This document shows positions 38,042 through 46,816 of a DNA stretch of 64,000 nucleotides, piece after piece. Location of the stretch: assembly GCA_029246385.1 (NCBI GenBank), contig JAQWNG010000025.1:62001-126000 (forward strand), in the 5' to 3' direction. The translations under genes were made by a program, and so were the position numbers. A model generated the notes under the pieces. That model was not told the DNA's origin. It worked only from the letters and a program-made list of their open reading frames with translations, and ran no database searches. Each line of letters begins with the position of its first letter. Positions within the stretch are counted from its first letter, which is position 1. Source of the DNA: Halioglobus sp. (GTDB lineage: Bacteria; Pseudomonadota; Gammaproteobacteria; Pseudomonadales; Halieaceae).

Positions 38042-39835
38042 ATGCCAGATTATAAAGCACCAGTACGCGATATCCGATTCGTTGTTAACGAACTACTGGA
38101 ATCGGAAAAGGTCCATCAAACCTTGCCTGGCTATGAAGAGGCAACAGAGGACCTGATGAATGCCATCATTGATGAGGGTGCACGCTTTGCCGAAAACGTC
38201 TTAGCCCCATTGAATCGAGTCGGCGATGAAGAGGGCTGTCAATGGAATTCGGAATGTGTCACTACCCCCGCGGGTTATAAAGAGGCCTACGCGCAATATG
38301 TTGACAATGGCTGGCCGGCGCTGAGCGCGTCCCCTGAGTATGGCGGCCAAGGGATGCCGACGCTGCTGGGTATCATTATGAGCGAGCTTGCGGGTACTGC
38401 GGACTGGGCGTGGGTCATGTATCCCGGCTTAAGTCATGGCGCGGTCGACACCGTAGCAGCGCACGGCGATGCGGAGCAGAAGGAGAAGTATTTAACCAAG
38501 CTCGTGTCTGGCGAGTGGACGGGTACCATGTGCCTAACGGAGCCTCAGTGCGGCTCCGATCTCGGGCTTCTGCGCACCAAGGCGGAGCTGCAAGCAGACG
38601 GGTCCTACGCGATCACCGGCACCAAGATTTTTATCAGCGCTGGCGAACATGATATGGCTGACAACATAGTGCATATCGTGCTGGCGCGGCTGCCGGATGC
38701 ACCCGCAGGCACCAAAGGCATTTCTTTATTTATCGTGCCCAGATGCAATGTTAATGAGGACGGCAGTGTAGGCGAGCGAAACGCAGTCAACTGTGCCTCC
38801 ATCGAAAAAAAGATGGGTATTCATGGCAATGCTACCTGCGTACTCAACTTCGACGGCGCCAAAGGCTTTCTGATCGGTCCACCTAATCGTGGCTTAAACG
38901 CCATGTTTACATTCATGAATACCGCTCGAATTGGCACGGCTATTCAGGGCTTGGCCCATGCTGAGTTGTCTTTTCAGGGCGCGCTCACCTATGCCAAAGA
39001 CCGCCTTGCGATGCGTTCATTGACTGGGCCCAAAAACCCTGATGGTCCTGCAGACCCCATCATTGTGCATCCTGATGTACGACGGATGTTGCTAACGCAG
39101 AAGGCTTTTGCCGAGGGCAGCCGAGCCTTCTTATATTTTCTTTCGCAGCAAAGCGATATTGTTGCCAAGGGTAGCGAGGAAGACGCCAAAATAGCCGATG
39201 ATTTGATGGCCTTGCTAACTCCTATCGGAAAAGCGTTTGTGACCGAGGTGGGTTTTGAGTCTGCTAATCTCGGCGTGCAGGTGTATGGTGGGCATGGCTT
39301 TATTCGTGAGTGGGGCATGGAACAGATTGTGCGTGATGCACGCATTGCCATGCTGTACGAGGGCACCACAGGTATCCAAGCCTTGGATCTGGTAGGTCGC
39401 AAGGTGTTGGCGACTGGGGGCAAATTGTTAATGGGTTTCACGGCGACGATCGACCAGTTCTGTGCAGAGCACGATACGGCTGAATATGCTGAGTTTGTGA
39501 AGCCGCTGCAGGCGCATACGCAAGAGTGGTTGGACTTGTCGATGAAACTGGGTGAACAGGCGATGGCTAATCCCGATAACGCCGGCGGCGGTGCGGTTGA
39601 TTATCTGATGTACAGCGGGTACGTGACGCTGGCTTATTTTTGGGCGCGGATGGCGATAGTTGCACAGCAGAAAATAGCCGCGGGCGAAGGTGATGTGTCG
39701 TTTTACGAAGCAAAAGTTATGACGGCTAGGTTCTATTATGAGCGCTTATTGCCGCGCACTGCGTCGCTAAAGGTGACTATGCTGGCAGGTGCGGATAACT
39801 TGATGGAGATGCGCGAAGAAATGTTTGCGCTCTAG
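38042..39835 (+). CDS. Acyl-CoA dehydrogenase, long (DmdC/FadE5-like) subfamily
   Basis: FAD enzyme that forms the 2,3-double bond of an acyl-CoA; 597 aa, about 200 longer than classical forms. The N-terminal extension (YKAPVRDIRFVVNELLE) and C-terminal domain are those of the DmdC group. MCLTEPQCGSDLG and QVYGGHGFIREWGMEQIVRDARI are FAD-site blocks, and the catalytic Glu is in LYEGTTGIQALDL. The group includes 3-methylmercaptopropionyl-CoA dehydrogenase of DMSP breakdown and straight-chain acyl-CoA enzymes; the sequence alone does not decide. It stands alone with its own ribosome-binding site (GAGAGGA). Confidence 0.92.
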   Translation: MPDYKAPVRDIRFVVNELLESEKVHQTLPGYEEATEDLMNAIIDEGARFAENVLAPLNRVGDEEGCQWNSECVTTPAGYKEAYAQYVDNGWPALSASPEYGGQGMPTLLGIIMSELAGTADWAWVMYPGLSHGAVDTVAAHGDAEQKEKYLTKLVSGEWTGTMCLTEPQCGSDLGLLRTKAELQADGSYAITGTKIFISAGEHDMADNIVHIVLARLPDAPAGTKGISLFIVPRCNVNEDGSVGERNAVNCASIEKKMGIHGNATCVLNFDGAKGFLIGPPNRGLNAMFTFMNTARIGTAIQGLAHAELSFQGALTYAKDRLAMRSLTGPKNPDGPADPIIVHPDVRRMLLTQKAFAEGSRAFLYFLSQQSDIVAKGSEEDAKIADDLMALLTPIGKAFVTEVGFESANLGVQVYGGHGFIREWGMEQIVRDARIAMLYEGTTGIQALDLVGRKVLATGGKLLMGFTATIDQFCAEHDTAEYAEFVKPLQAHTQEWLDLSMKLGEQAMANPDNAGGGAVDYLMYSGYVTLAYFWARMAIVAQQKIAAGEGDVSFYEAKVMTARFYYERLLPRTASLKVTMLAGADNLMEMREEMFAL

Positions 39836-39874
39836 GCAGAGACAGTTGTCTGTGACAGGATGACTTTCTTGTTC

Positions 39875-39909
39875 AGGAAGTAGAGACTAGCTCTGCTTCC
39901 TATTATTAT
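39875..39909 (+). terminator. Hairpin terminator of the acyl-CoA dehydrogenase gene
   Basis: AGGAAGTAGAG (39875-39885) pairs with CTCTGCTTCCT (39891-39901), one G-T wobble, 5-nt loop ACTAG, followed by an ATTATTAT tract. The T-run is imperfect. Confidence 0.55.
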
Positions 39910-39927
39910 CATGTGCGCTGAAACATT

Positions 39928-40143
39928 ATGACTGAAGATACGTCCCAAAAACCTGACCGCAGCTTCGACAATAGCCTCTACCCCGAGGATCAAAAAAAAG
40001 TTGATGATTTTGTTAATCGCGGCATTAACGCTGTCAAGCGCAAGCCGTTCCGGCCCATGCGACTGGTATTAATGCTGATCTTTGTGGTGACGATGCTTAG
40101 TCTTTTTAGCCAGTTCTTAGCAGGTTGGGCGGGCGCGTACTAA
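39928..40143 (+). CDS. DUF3094 family small membrane protein
   Basis: 71 aa. The motif YPEDQKKVDDFVNRGINAVKRKPFRP before a single C-terminal span (LVLMLIFVVTMLSLFSQFL) matches my recollection of the DUF3094 family found in Pseudomonas and relatives (motif given in pieces: LYPEDQKKVDDF and NAVKRKPFRP). Function unknown. Downstream of the dehydrogenase terminator and convergent with the GH31 gene. Confidence 0.8.
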   Translation: MTEDTSQKPDRSFDNSLYPEDQKKVDDFVNRGINAVKRKPFRPMRLVLMLIFVVTMLSLFSQFLAGWAGAY

Positions 40144-40177
40144 CGGAAAGCTGTGCTGCGGTATGTTACAACATGCG

Positions 40178-42430
40178 TTAGTCAGTCAAACCATTCGCCA
40201 GTAAAGCCTGCCTAAATTGCTGACCTGATTTTGAGTCCGTTTTATAAAAAACCGCTGGCGTCCCAATAGGTGCTGCAACAACAATCGACTTGCCCTGCTT
40301 ATGGTTGTGCACCTGACCTGTAAATACATGGGTCCAACTTCCCTTCGGTAGATAGATGTCTACGGACACTGCCCCAGGTTCCAGTACCGGCGCTACCATA
40401 AAGTCAGCGCCCACCATAAATTGATAATCTAGTGACCTCACGACGTCGTCATTTGGGTAGTGCACCCACGGATGTCTGACCACAGGATGGCCTTTTTGTG
40501 TTGCGTCTTTGACCAGTTTTTTGCGGTAGTCCGCCCACGCTTTATAGATATTTGCGAATCGAGCAAAGTGTTCAAGTGTTTCGTGGTCCGTATTGAATTG
40601 ATGATTGGCTTCTGGACGGTTACCCTCGTGCGTTCTGAAAACAGTGGTGAACGCATTCAACTCAGTCCACCGCTGCATCAATTCTTTAGAGCGATAGCGA
40701 TGATTGATTAGCCAGCTTGCCGGAGATGGCACGGTTGTATAGCCGCCGACGTCACTATGGTTTAGTGAATAGCCTGAGAGGCCGCTGGAAAGTAAGCCAG
40801 TCACGGCGGTTCTAATGCCATCGTACTTATCCCAGGTGACCAGTTGATCGCCGAGCCAAAATAACGTGGTCAAGCCGGGACTTTTGGTGTATCCCGAGCG
40901 GCTAAAGAATACAATATCATCACCGCGCCCTGCTTCGTTTATCGCCTCGCGATTCACCTGCTGCCATTCTTCAGCGTAGCGATTATGCGATTCAACAGGC
41001 GTGCCACTGTGCAACTTACTATCGTATGGCAGGGCCTCGCCGAAATCGGCCATCCAGCCAGAGGCGCCGCTGGCAATGAGTTCATCTTTAATGACTTGCT
41101 TAATCCAGCTTCTGGCTTCGGGGTTTGACAGGTCAATTAATCCCGCTGAAAAACTGGTATTTTCAATCAAGTAAGGGTCTCCATTGTGTGTCTTAACCAG
41201 AAAACCTTTTTCAAGTAGTTCATTAAACTGATTTCGTTCCACGTTGGGCTTATCATCGACCTGCGCAAAAAAAGGGTTGATGTACGTTAAAACATGCACG
41301 CCATCCTCCTTTAAGTCGGCTAACATGTCGCCCCAGTTTGTATAGCGAGAATTATCCAACTCCCAGTTCCACCATAACTGCTTTCCGAATGATGTTCTGC
41401 GCTGACCTACCCAGTCTTGTAGCCATAAGCCTGCCACCGCGCCCTTGCTGTCTTTCATTTGCTGATAGCTGGCCATGACCTTTTCTGTCCCCCCTTGCAT
41501 GCCTAGAATCGCACCGTCATGAATCCAGTCAGGTAGCTCACGCATGCGGCCCGAATACGTTGTGTATTCTTCTATTAACGCTAATGGGTCATCGCCATTA
41601 ATAATCCGGCCCTTTATCGAACGAGAAAATACGGCAACTTGCACTTGATTGTCTGCTGTCATATCAAAGGATGAGTACTCTGAAGTTTCTAAAAACAGCG
41701 ATCGCATTTTGCTGGTCATGTAATGCGGCACACCTGCATAGGATGTGTGCCACTCGCCGCCTGCACTTGCATTGATATCTACGAGTAACGTGAATGGCTG
41801 CGATCCGCGACCTATGCCTTGCTCCATAATAAAAATCGGCAGTTTTTTACCTTTTTGATTAAAATATGTGAATTGCTCGCCAAAGCCATAAAAGCTCTCG
41901 TCTTTCTCTGAAGCGTAATTCAAGTAGATGCGGTTATATGATTTGTCGCCTAGCTCAGCCGAGAACGATAATTGATTGTTGGAATACGGCTTAAGAGTAA
42001 ACACATAGCCAATAGACTTACCTGATTGACAGTCTAGAGCACCGGTAATGACAAATGCCCCATCGACAACGTTTAGGCTGGCAACTGTTTGATCTTCACA
42101 GGTATCCTGAGTCTCGTCATCAATAAAAAAAGAGCCCTTAACCTCATGAATAGCCTCTTTGCCTTTGCCGCCCATCACAAAGCTTTTGCCGGGGACGGTG
42201 TGCCACAGGACTTTATTCTTGGCGCTATTATGCATGATCGCAAGTGCCGGCAAGCTACGATCTGCGGCCTGATAGGCGATTAAAAACTGCCCTAGCGGGA
42301 TGGATTCTGAGCGGAGCTTGTCATCGTCAGTCATATGCCCAGATAACATTTCTGAACAGGCTGACAGCATTAGATGGACAAGTAGCAGGCTCAGAATGCG
42401 CGGAGCGTACGCTCTATAAATGGCCGCCAT
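40178..42430 (-). CDS. GH31 alpha-glycosidase lipoprotein, YihQ-like but with altered sulfonate site
   Basis: 750-aa glycoside hydrolase of family 31. The signal sequence ends in a lipobox (LMLSAC, Cys near 25), so it is an envelope lipoprotein, unlike cytoplasmic E. coli YihQ. It aligns well with the sulfoquinovosidase YihQ: nucleophile Asp462 in GWMADFGEALP, acid/base Asp528 in FWLGDQLVTW. The YihQ sulfonate-binding set Gln262-Gln288-Arg301-Trp304-Tyr508 maps to Gln312, Gln338, Gln351, Trp354 and Tyr564, with identical spacing; only the Arg is changed, to Gln. So the catalytic machinery is intact, but the sulfoquinovose key residue is lost. It may act on another alpha-glucoside. No transport or sulfoglycolysis genes are adjacent. 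Confidence 0.88.
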   Translation of the reverse strand: MAAIYRAYAPRILSLLLVHLMLSACSEMLSGHMTDDDKLRSESIPLGQFLIAYQAADRSLPALAIMHNSAKNKVLWHTVPGKSFVMGGKGKEAIHEVKGSFFIDDETQDTCEDQTVASLNVVDGAFVITGALDCQSGKSIGYVFTLKPYSNNQLSFSAELGDKSYNRIYLNYASEKDESFYGFGEQFTYFNQKGKKLPIFIMEQGIGRGSQPFTLLVDINASAGGEWHTSYAGVPHYMTSKMRSLFLETSEYSSFDMTADNQVQVAVFSRSIKGRIINGDDPLALIEEYTTYSGRMRELPDWIHDGAILGMQGGTEKVMASYQQMKDSKGAVAGLWLQDWVGQRRTSFGKQLWWNWELDNSRYTNWGDMLADLKEDGVHVLTYINPFFAQVDDKPNVERNQFNELLEKGFLVKTHNGDPYLIENTSFSAGLIDLSNPEARSWIKQVIKDELIASGASGWMADFGEALPYDSKLHSGTPVESHNRYAEEWQQVNREAINEAGRGDDIVFFSRSGYTKSPGLTTLFWLGDQLVTWDKYDGIRTAVTGLLSSGLSGYSLNHSDVGGYTTVPSPASWLINHRYRSKELMQRWTELNAFTTVFRTHEGNRPEANHQFNTDHETLEHFARFANIYKAWADYRKKLVKDATQKGHPVVRHPWVHYPNDDVVRSLDYQFMVGADFMVAPVLEPGAVSVDIYLPKGSWTHVFTGQVHNHKQGKSIVVAAPIGTPAVFYKTDSKSGQQFRQALLANGLTD

Positions 42431-42533
42431 AGACTCTTTATGCCTTGTCAGGTTGGAATGCTCACACCATACGAAATATGGAGACTGCTGTAAAAAATGC
42501 AGGATTGCCAGCTTTATGCCGTGGGCTTTCGGT

Positions 42534-42539
42534 TATAAT
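42534..42539 (+). promoter_or_regulatory. Possible -10 element for the gsp operon
   Basis: TATAAT 36 bp before the gspI start, in the gap divergent from the GH31 gene. No convincing -35 at 16-18 bp; TTGCCA at 42505-42510 is 23 bp away. Confidence 0.3.
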
Positions 42540-42575
42540 TCGGTCGCCAATGCAGCATGTGGATTTGAACAGGTG

Positions 42576-42980
42576 ATGACCTCTCGAAGAGTGGTAGGAC
42601 ATGAACGCGGCTTTAGTTTGCTGGAGATGGTTGTGGCTGTGGCAATACTGGGTTTTTCTCTAGGGGCTCTTTATCACGCTGCGGGCGGAGCGACCCGTAT
42701 CGTGCAGATAGATGAGCAAAGGTCTTATGCCGTTGAGTTGGCGCGCTCACTAATCGCAGTGTATGCGGTGGTACCTCCCACTGGTGTAAACGAGACAGGG
42801 AAAACTGAAGGTGGATTCTCCTGGAGCGTGGTGGCTGAGCCCGTGGTATTGCCAGAGGACATGTCCTTGATGGCAGGCGCATTACAGCGTGTTAGAGCCG
42901 TGGTCAGTTGGGATGATGGCGTCAAAACACGTGAGGTTTTCCTCGATTCAGTGGTTGTCGGCAGGGAGGAGTTGCAGTGA
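42576..42980 (+). CDS. gspI: GspI-like T2SS minor pseudopilin
   Basis: 134 aa from the ATG at 42576 (MTSRRVVGHERGFSLLEMVV). RG-FSLLE is a prepilin-peptidase site with Phe+1 and Glu+5, followed by a hydrophobic helix (MVVAVAILGFSLGALYHAA). The short basic leader supports this start over the earlier one at 42420. Length and position just before gspJ favour GspI; GspH is a less likely alternative. Overlaps gspJ by 4 bp. Confidence 0.83.
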   Translation: MTSRRVVGHERGFSLLEMVVAVAILGFSLGALYHAAGGATRIVQIDEQRSYAVELARSLIAVYAVVPPTGVNETGKTEGGFSWSVVAEPVVLPEDMSLMAGALQRVRAVVSWDDGVKTREVFLDSVVVGREELQ

Positions 42981-43591
42981 ACCGGCAGCGCGGTTTCACC
43001 TTGCTTGAAGTGATGATCGCTTTGTTTATTCTGTCGATGATTATGGTGGCCACAATCTCGGCCCTGCGGGGATTTGGCAATACCAAGGCCACTATTACTC
43101 AAGTCACGAATCGGCTGGATGAAGTGCGGGTCGTCAGTAGCTTTTTGCGCAAATCGCTGGGTAGTGCAATGCCTATGCGTGTGGGCGAGACGCGTGCGCC
43201 GACGTTCGGTCGCCCCGAGCCATCCGCAACCTATTTTCAGGGGGGCGCTTCCGAGATGGTGTGGGTGGCGCCTCTGATTGCGGGAGCTGACTTGGGTGGG
43301 GCTTTCGTGATGCAGCTCTATTATACAGGTCAGAGAGTTGAGTTCCGTTGGCACCCTTATCGTCCGTCTGCGGAGAAGCCTAATTGGACGGAGGTCGAGC
43401 CCCGTATCCTGCTGGAGGATGTGGAGGCGTTCACGATTGGCTATCTTGGCGATTATGGTGGTGAGTGGCTAGCTGAGTGGCCTGAATCTCCGGCTAACCC
43501 GGTGGCGCTGCGTCTCAATATCAAGTCTCGGAATAAGTACTGGCCTGAATTGGTGGTGCGCCTGAACCCGGGTGCGTTGAGTCCGTTATGA
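42977..43591 (+). CDS. gspJ: GspJ, T2SS minor pseudopilin
   Basis: 204 aa. MNRQRG-FTLLEVMIALFILSMIMVA is a class III signal with cleavage before Phe; LRKSLGSAMP and WLAEWPESPANPVALRLNI fit GspJ. It forms the pseudopilus tip with GspI and GspK. Confidence 0.93.
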   Translation: MNRQRGFTLLEVMIALFILSMIMVATISALRGFGNTKATITQVTNRLDEVRVVSSFLRKSLGSAMPMRVGETRAPTFGRPEPSATYFQGGASEMVWVAPLIAGADLGGAFVMQLYYTGQRVEFRWHPYRPSAEKPNWTEVEPRILLEDVEAFTIGYLGDYGGEWLAEWPESPANPVALRLNIKSRNKYWPELVVRLNPGALSPL

Positions 43592-43628
43592 TCACGCCAC
43601 TCAATGACATAAACCGGATGCCGCAATC

Positions 43629-44561
43629 GTGAGGGGTCGCGCTAACGTGCGGCTTGCTGTTGCTGGCAAATCGGAGGCCGGCGTCGCGCTGGCCATATTG
43701 ATGTGGTTTCTCGCGGCAATGTCCCTGTTGGTAGGTAGCATCGTCATGCAGGCCAGAATGGATGCCAAGCTCTCGGGCTTACACCTCGCCGCGGCGCGGG
43801 TTGAAGCTGCAGGTGATGGCGCTATTCAGCTAGCGCTCACTGATCTGCTTGCGCTTGAGCAGTCTGGCGAGTTTTCTGGCCGATCGGCCCATTATGGGAC
43901 GCATACCGTTGGTAATCTTACGGTGAGTGTCGTTCTCACCCCGCTAAGCGGTCTGATAGACATTAATACGGCACCGGAAGGGTTGTTGTCGGCGTTGTTT
44001 TCGTCAATAGAGGGCATGGACGACAGTGCAGCCTATGAACTCGTTACCAGTGTGGTAAAGTGGCGCTTGACATCTTTCGAGGAGCCAAACGATAGCGTCG
44101 GTGGCAGGTTTGAAGTGCCGGAAGATTTGCTGCAGGTTGAGGGCGTAGATCGTGATATCTTCGAGGCTGTGCAGGATTCTATTTATGTTGCCGAGGGGGC
44201 GAGCTCCGGAGTGGATTGGGTCTCAGCCCCTGCGTCCGTGCTACAAGCATTAGGTGGGATGAACGAAAATACGGTAATCGGATTGCTCGAGTCACGTTCG
44301 GCGCAGAAGGTGGACTCAGGGGAGCCGCCGGCGGGGATGGATTTAAGTTATCAGCAAGCGGTGACGTCTTCTTCTTACCGCGCCGATGCTCTGGTGGTTT
44401 TAGACAATGCTGTCTATCTGCGCCGGCGCTGGGTCGATCGTGCCCAAGTGGGCGCAGATGGTCTTCCTTGGCTATTTTTTCGCACTGAAGCGGTAAGAGG
44501 GGTGCGTCGTGTGAACGAGGCTATGTTGATGACCACAGAGGACGCTTATGCTGGAGATTAG
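43629..44561 (+). CDS. gspK: GspK, T2SS pseudopilus tip protein
   Basis: 310 aa, GTG start. The N-terminal region SEAGVALAILMWFLAAMSLLVGSIV is pseudopilin-like, with a Gly-Val-Ala junction and without the Glu+5, as usual for GspK. LIDINTAPEGLLSALF marks the helix-hairpin-helix-like GspK domain. Overlaps gspL by 14 bp. Confidence 0.93.
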   Translation: MRGRANVRLAVAGKSEAGVALAILMWFLAAMSLLVGSIVMQARMDAKLSGLHLAAARVEAAGDGAIQLALTDLLALEQSGEFSGRSAHYGTHTVGNLTVSVVLTPLSGLIDINTAPEGLLSALFSSIEGMDDSAAYELVTSVVKWRLTSFEEPNDSVGGRFEVPEDLLQVEGVDRDIFEAVQDSIYVAEGASSGVDWVSAPASVLQALGGMNENTVIGLLESRSAQKVDSGEPPAGMDLSYQQAVTSSSYRADALVVLDNAVYLRRRWVDRAQVGADGLPWLFFRTEAVRGVRRVNEAMLMTTEDAYAGD

Positions 44562-45579
44562 TCAGTCCTGGAACCTGTTTGGTTACGACCTGCGCCGCGT
44601 ACCCCTTTATTTTCGATCCGGTTGGCGCGAGTTTTTGTGGGGCAGTGAATCACCTGTGCTGAGGGCGATTGACGAGGTGGTGGAGGTGCACCAGGAAACC
44701 GGTGAGGCCCTCTACTACCGAGCGGGCAGCGCTGTTGTGGCTGCTGCAGATTCAGGCGCGGTGTTGTCGCAGGCGGTTTTGCTCCCCGATCGCCTTGTAT
44801 TGGCCAAGACCCTGCGGGTGCCGGAGGCGGCCGAAGCCGAACTGGAGTCGGTGGTGCGGCTGGAGGTGAACGCCAGTAGCCCCTTCCCTGGCTCAGATAC
44901 CTGTTATGGCTGGGCTATTGGCAAGCGGCGGGAAAAGGATTTAGAAGTCCAATTGGTGATTGCGTCGCGCAGCGCTGTAATGTCGTTTATCGCTGCACTG
45001 ATGGACTCTCATGATGCGGCTGTTTGCGAGGTCTGGGCCGGGACAGAAGGACTGTTGGTATTATTGCTCGGTTTTGGCGAGGTTGCGCGTCAGCAGCGGA
45101 ATCAGCGCCGCCTGACCCGCATGGCGCTCACCTTGGCTTATTGTCTAGCAATACTCGTGGCACTGTTTGCTTGGGGTGCCGGAGCCAAGTATTTTGAGCT
45201 GCAAAATGCGCAGGCCATTGCCGCGCAGGCAGATCAGCGGGCGAGTGAAGCCGTAAAACTGCGCGCCGAGCTCGCCTCGGCTAAGGCCAATATTGTCACT
45301 ATTAATGAGCTACTGGCTGAGCATCCAGATCCTCATGCTGAACTGAATAAACTGGCAGCGATTCTTGGAGATGATACGTGGATTGCGACAGCGGAGTTAA
45401 AGGGCACGCAGATGAAAATTGAAGGCGAGTCCGAAGACGCCGCGGCGGTTATGCAGCAGCTGCTGGATGATCCGGCCTATGCTCGGGTGGTGGCGCCTGT
45501 TGCGATCAGAAAAGTGCGTTCAGGCATGGAGTACTTCGTGCTGAATATCACTTTGGCTGCGCAAGGCGACAGCGAATGA
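44548..45579 (+). CDS. gspL: GspL-like T2SS inner-membrane protein
   Basis: 343 aa. A cytoplasmic actin-like domain (about residues 1-180) that should bind GspE, one membrane span (ALTLAYCLAILVALFAWGA, near 192-210), and a periplasmic PilN-like ferredoxin fold. The layout resembles PilM-PilN joined into one protein. Overlaps gspM by 4 bp. Confidence 0.82.
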   Translation: MLEISQSWNLFGYDLRRVPLYFRSGWREFLWGSESPVLRAIDEVVEVHQETGEALYYRAGSAVVAAADSGAVLSQAVLLPDRLVLAKTLRVPEAAEAELESVVRLEVNASSPFPGSDTCYGWAIGKRREKDLEVQLVIASRSAVMSFIAALMDSHDAAVCEVWAGTEGLLVLLLGFGEVARQQRNQRRLTRMALTLAYCLAILVALFAWGAGAKYFELQNAQAIAAQADQRASEAVKLRAELASAKANIVTINELLAEHPDPHAELNKLAAILGDDTWIATAELKGTQMKIEGESEDAAAVMQQLLDDPAYARVVAPVAIRKVRSGMEYFVLNITLAAQGDSE

Positions 45580-46169
45580 CGCCTAACTTTAAGGTGGACA
45601 GGCCGACGATCGCGGTGGGCATTACGTTGGGGCTAGTTTTATTGCTGGCCTTTTACTGGATGCTGCAGTTTTGGTTGCTGCGGTCAGATTTCGGCGCTGA
45701 GATAGAGTCAATTCAGCCTCGGACAGCGCGCCTGCTCGGGATTGCCGAGAGTTTTGATCAGCTGAGGCTGGCCAGCAGCGGCGCCGAAGCTATATTGCAA
45801 GATGTCACCTACTCGGCTGACCGAGACAGCCCTACTACGGCCGCCGCCATGCAGCGGGATATCCGAGAACTGTTAGTAAATGCGGGCCTATCAGTGTCGG
45901 GCAGTCAGATTCTGCCCGCGCGAAAATCTGCCGATTTCGATCGCCTGAGTCTTGATATTACGGCTCAGGGTAATATCGACGAGCTGGATCAAGCTTTTGC
46001 CGGTATCCAAGCCTTGCGGCCATTGGTGTTTGTCGAGTCTGTTGACTTAAAGCCTGTGGCTGCGAGGCGCAGTCGTCGCGCAAAAGTGGAGGAGGATGGC
46101 GCAGCTGAGGGTGATCCGCGCAAACTTACGGCGCGATTTCAATTGTTTTCTTTGAGGTTGACAGAGTGA
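45576..46169 (+). CDS. gspM: GspM-like T2SS inner-membrane protein
   Basis: 197 aa. A short cytoplasmic start, one span (AVGITLGLVLLLAFYWML), a helical linker and a periplasmic PilO-like domain (ELLVNAGLSVSGSQILPA). It belongs to the GspMb subtype, as in Xps systems. Assigned by fold pattern and position after gspL. Confidence 0.8.
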   Translation: MTPNFKVDRPTIAVGITLGLVLLLAFYWMLQFWLLRSDFGAEIESIQPRTARLLGIAESFDQLRLASSGAEAILQDVTYSADRDSPTTAAAMQRDIRELLVNAGLSVSGSQILPARKSADFDRLSLDITAQGNIDELDQAFAGIQALRPLVFVESVDLKPVAARRSRRAKVEEDGAAEGDPRKLTARFQLFSLRLTE

Positions 46170-46218
46170 TTGCGAGCATCAATCGTAATATGGTCGGGTT
46201 TCGGTTAGGCTTTCGCTG

Positions 46219-46758
46219 ATGATGAATGCTACTGAGCGACAACTGCGCAAAATCGCGCTGATCTTGACCGGTATCGTGGTGCTGCAGGTCTTGTGGAGCG
46301 GCTTGAGAATTTGGCAGACGTCTGAGCCTGCCCCTGTAATGCCGGCGGCTTCGTCTCTGCAAGTCGATCGTGTGCTGTATGATAGGGATATAAGTGGCGA
46401 TTCGCCGCAGGCGATGGTCAGTCGGCCCCTGTTTTGGCCTGGCCGGCACGTGTATATACCTGACCCCGTGGGCAACCTTGAAGCGCCGGTGGTGACTCGA
46501 GGCAGTGCTGTTATAAATCAGATTAAGCTGCGCGGGTTGTATCCGGGCGGTGCTATTATTTCCTATAACGGGAAGGGCAGCAGAGTACTGCTGGGTGAGG
46601 CAGCCGAGGACTGGAAGCTTATTGAGCTGTTGCCAGAGGCTGCGGTTTTTAGCAGCGGAACGAGCAAGCGAACACTGACCCTAGAGCACGCGTCCTCTGT
46701 TGCAAGCCCGCGTGCGCAGGCGTCAGCCGCTGAGCGGTCGCCGGCATTGGAAGGGTAG
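46219..46758 (+). CDS. Short GspC/GspN-like T2SS inner-membrane protein
   Basis: 179 aa. One N-terminal span (ALILTGIVVLQVLWSGL) and an HR-type domain: SRPLFWPGRHVY, INQIKLRGLYPGGAIISYNGKGSRVLLGEAAEDWKLIEL. This resembles the first half of GspC; there is no PDZ domain. In Xanthomonas XpsN holds the same place between XpsM and XpsD. It probably joins the GspD secretin to the inner-membrane platform. Confidence 0.75.
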   Translation: MMNATERQLRKIALILTGIVVLQVLWSGLRIWQTSEPAPVMPAASSLQVDRVLYDRDISGDSPQAMVSRPLFWPGRHVYIPDPVGNLEAPVVTRGSAVINQIKLRGLYPGGAIISYNGKGSRVLLGEAAEDWKLIELLPEAAVFSSGTSKRTLTLEHASSVASPRAQASAAERSPALEG

Positions 46759-46816
46759 CAGGTGCTGCAGATAGCTAACGTTCAATCGAACATAACAAGA
46801 CTATAGGCGAATAGAA

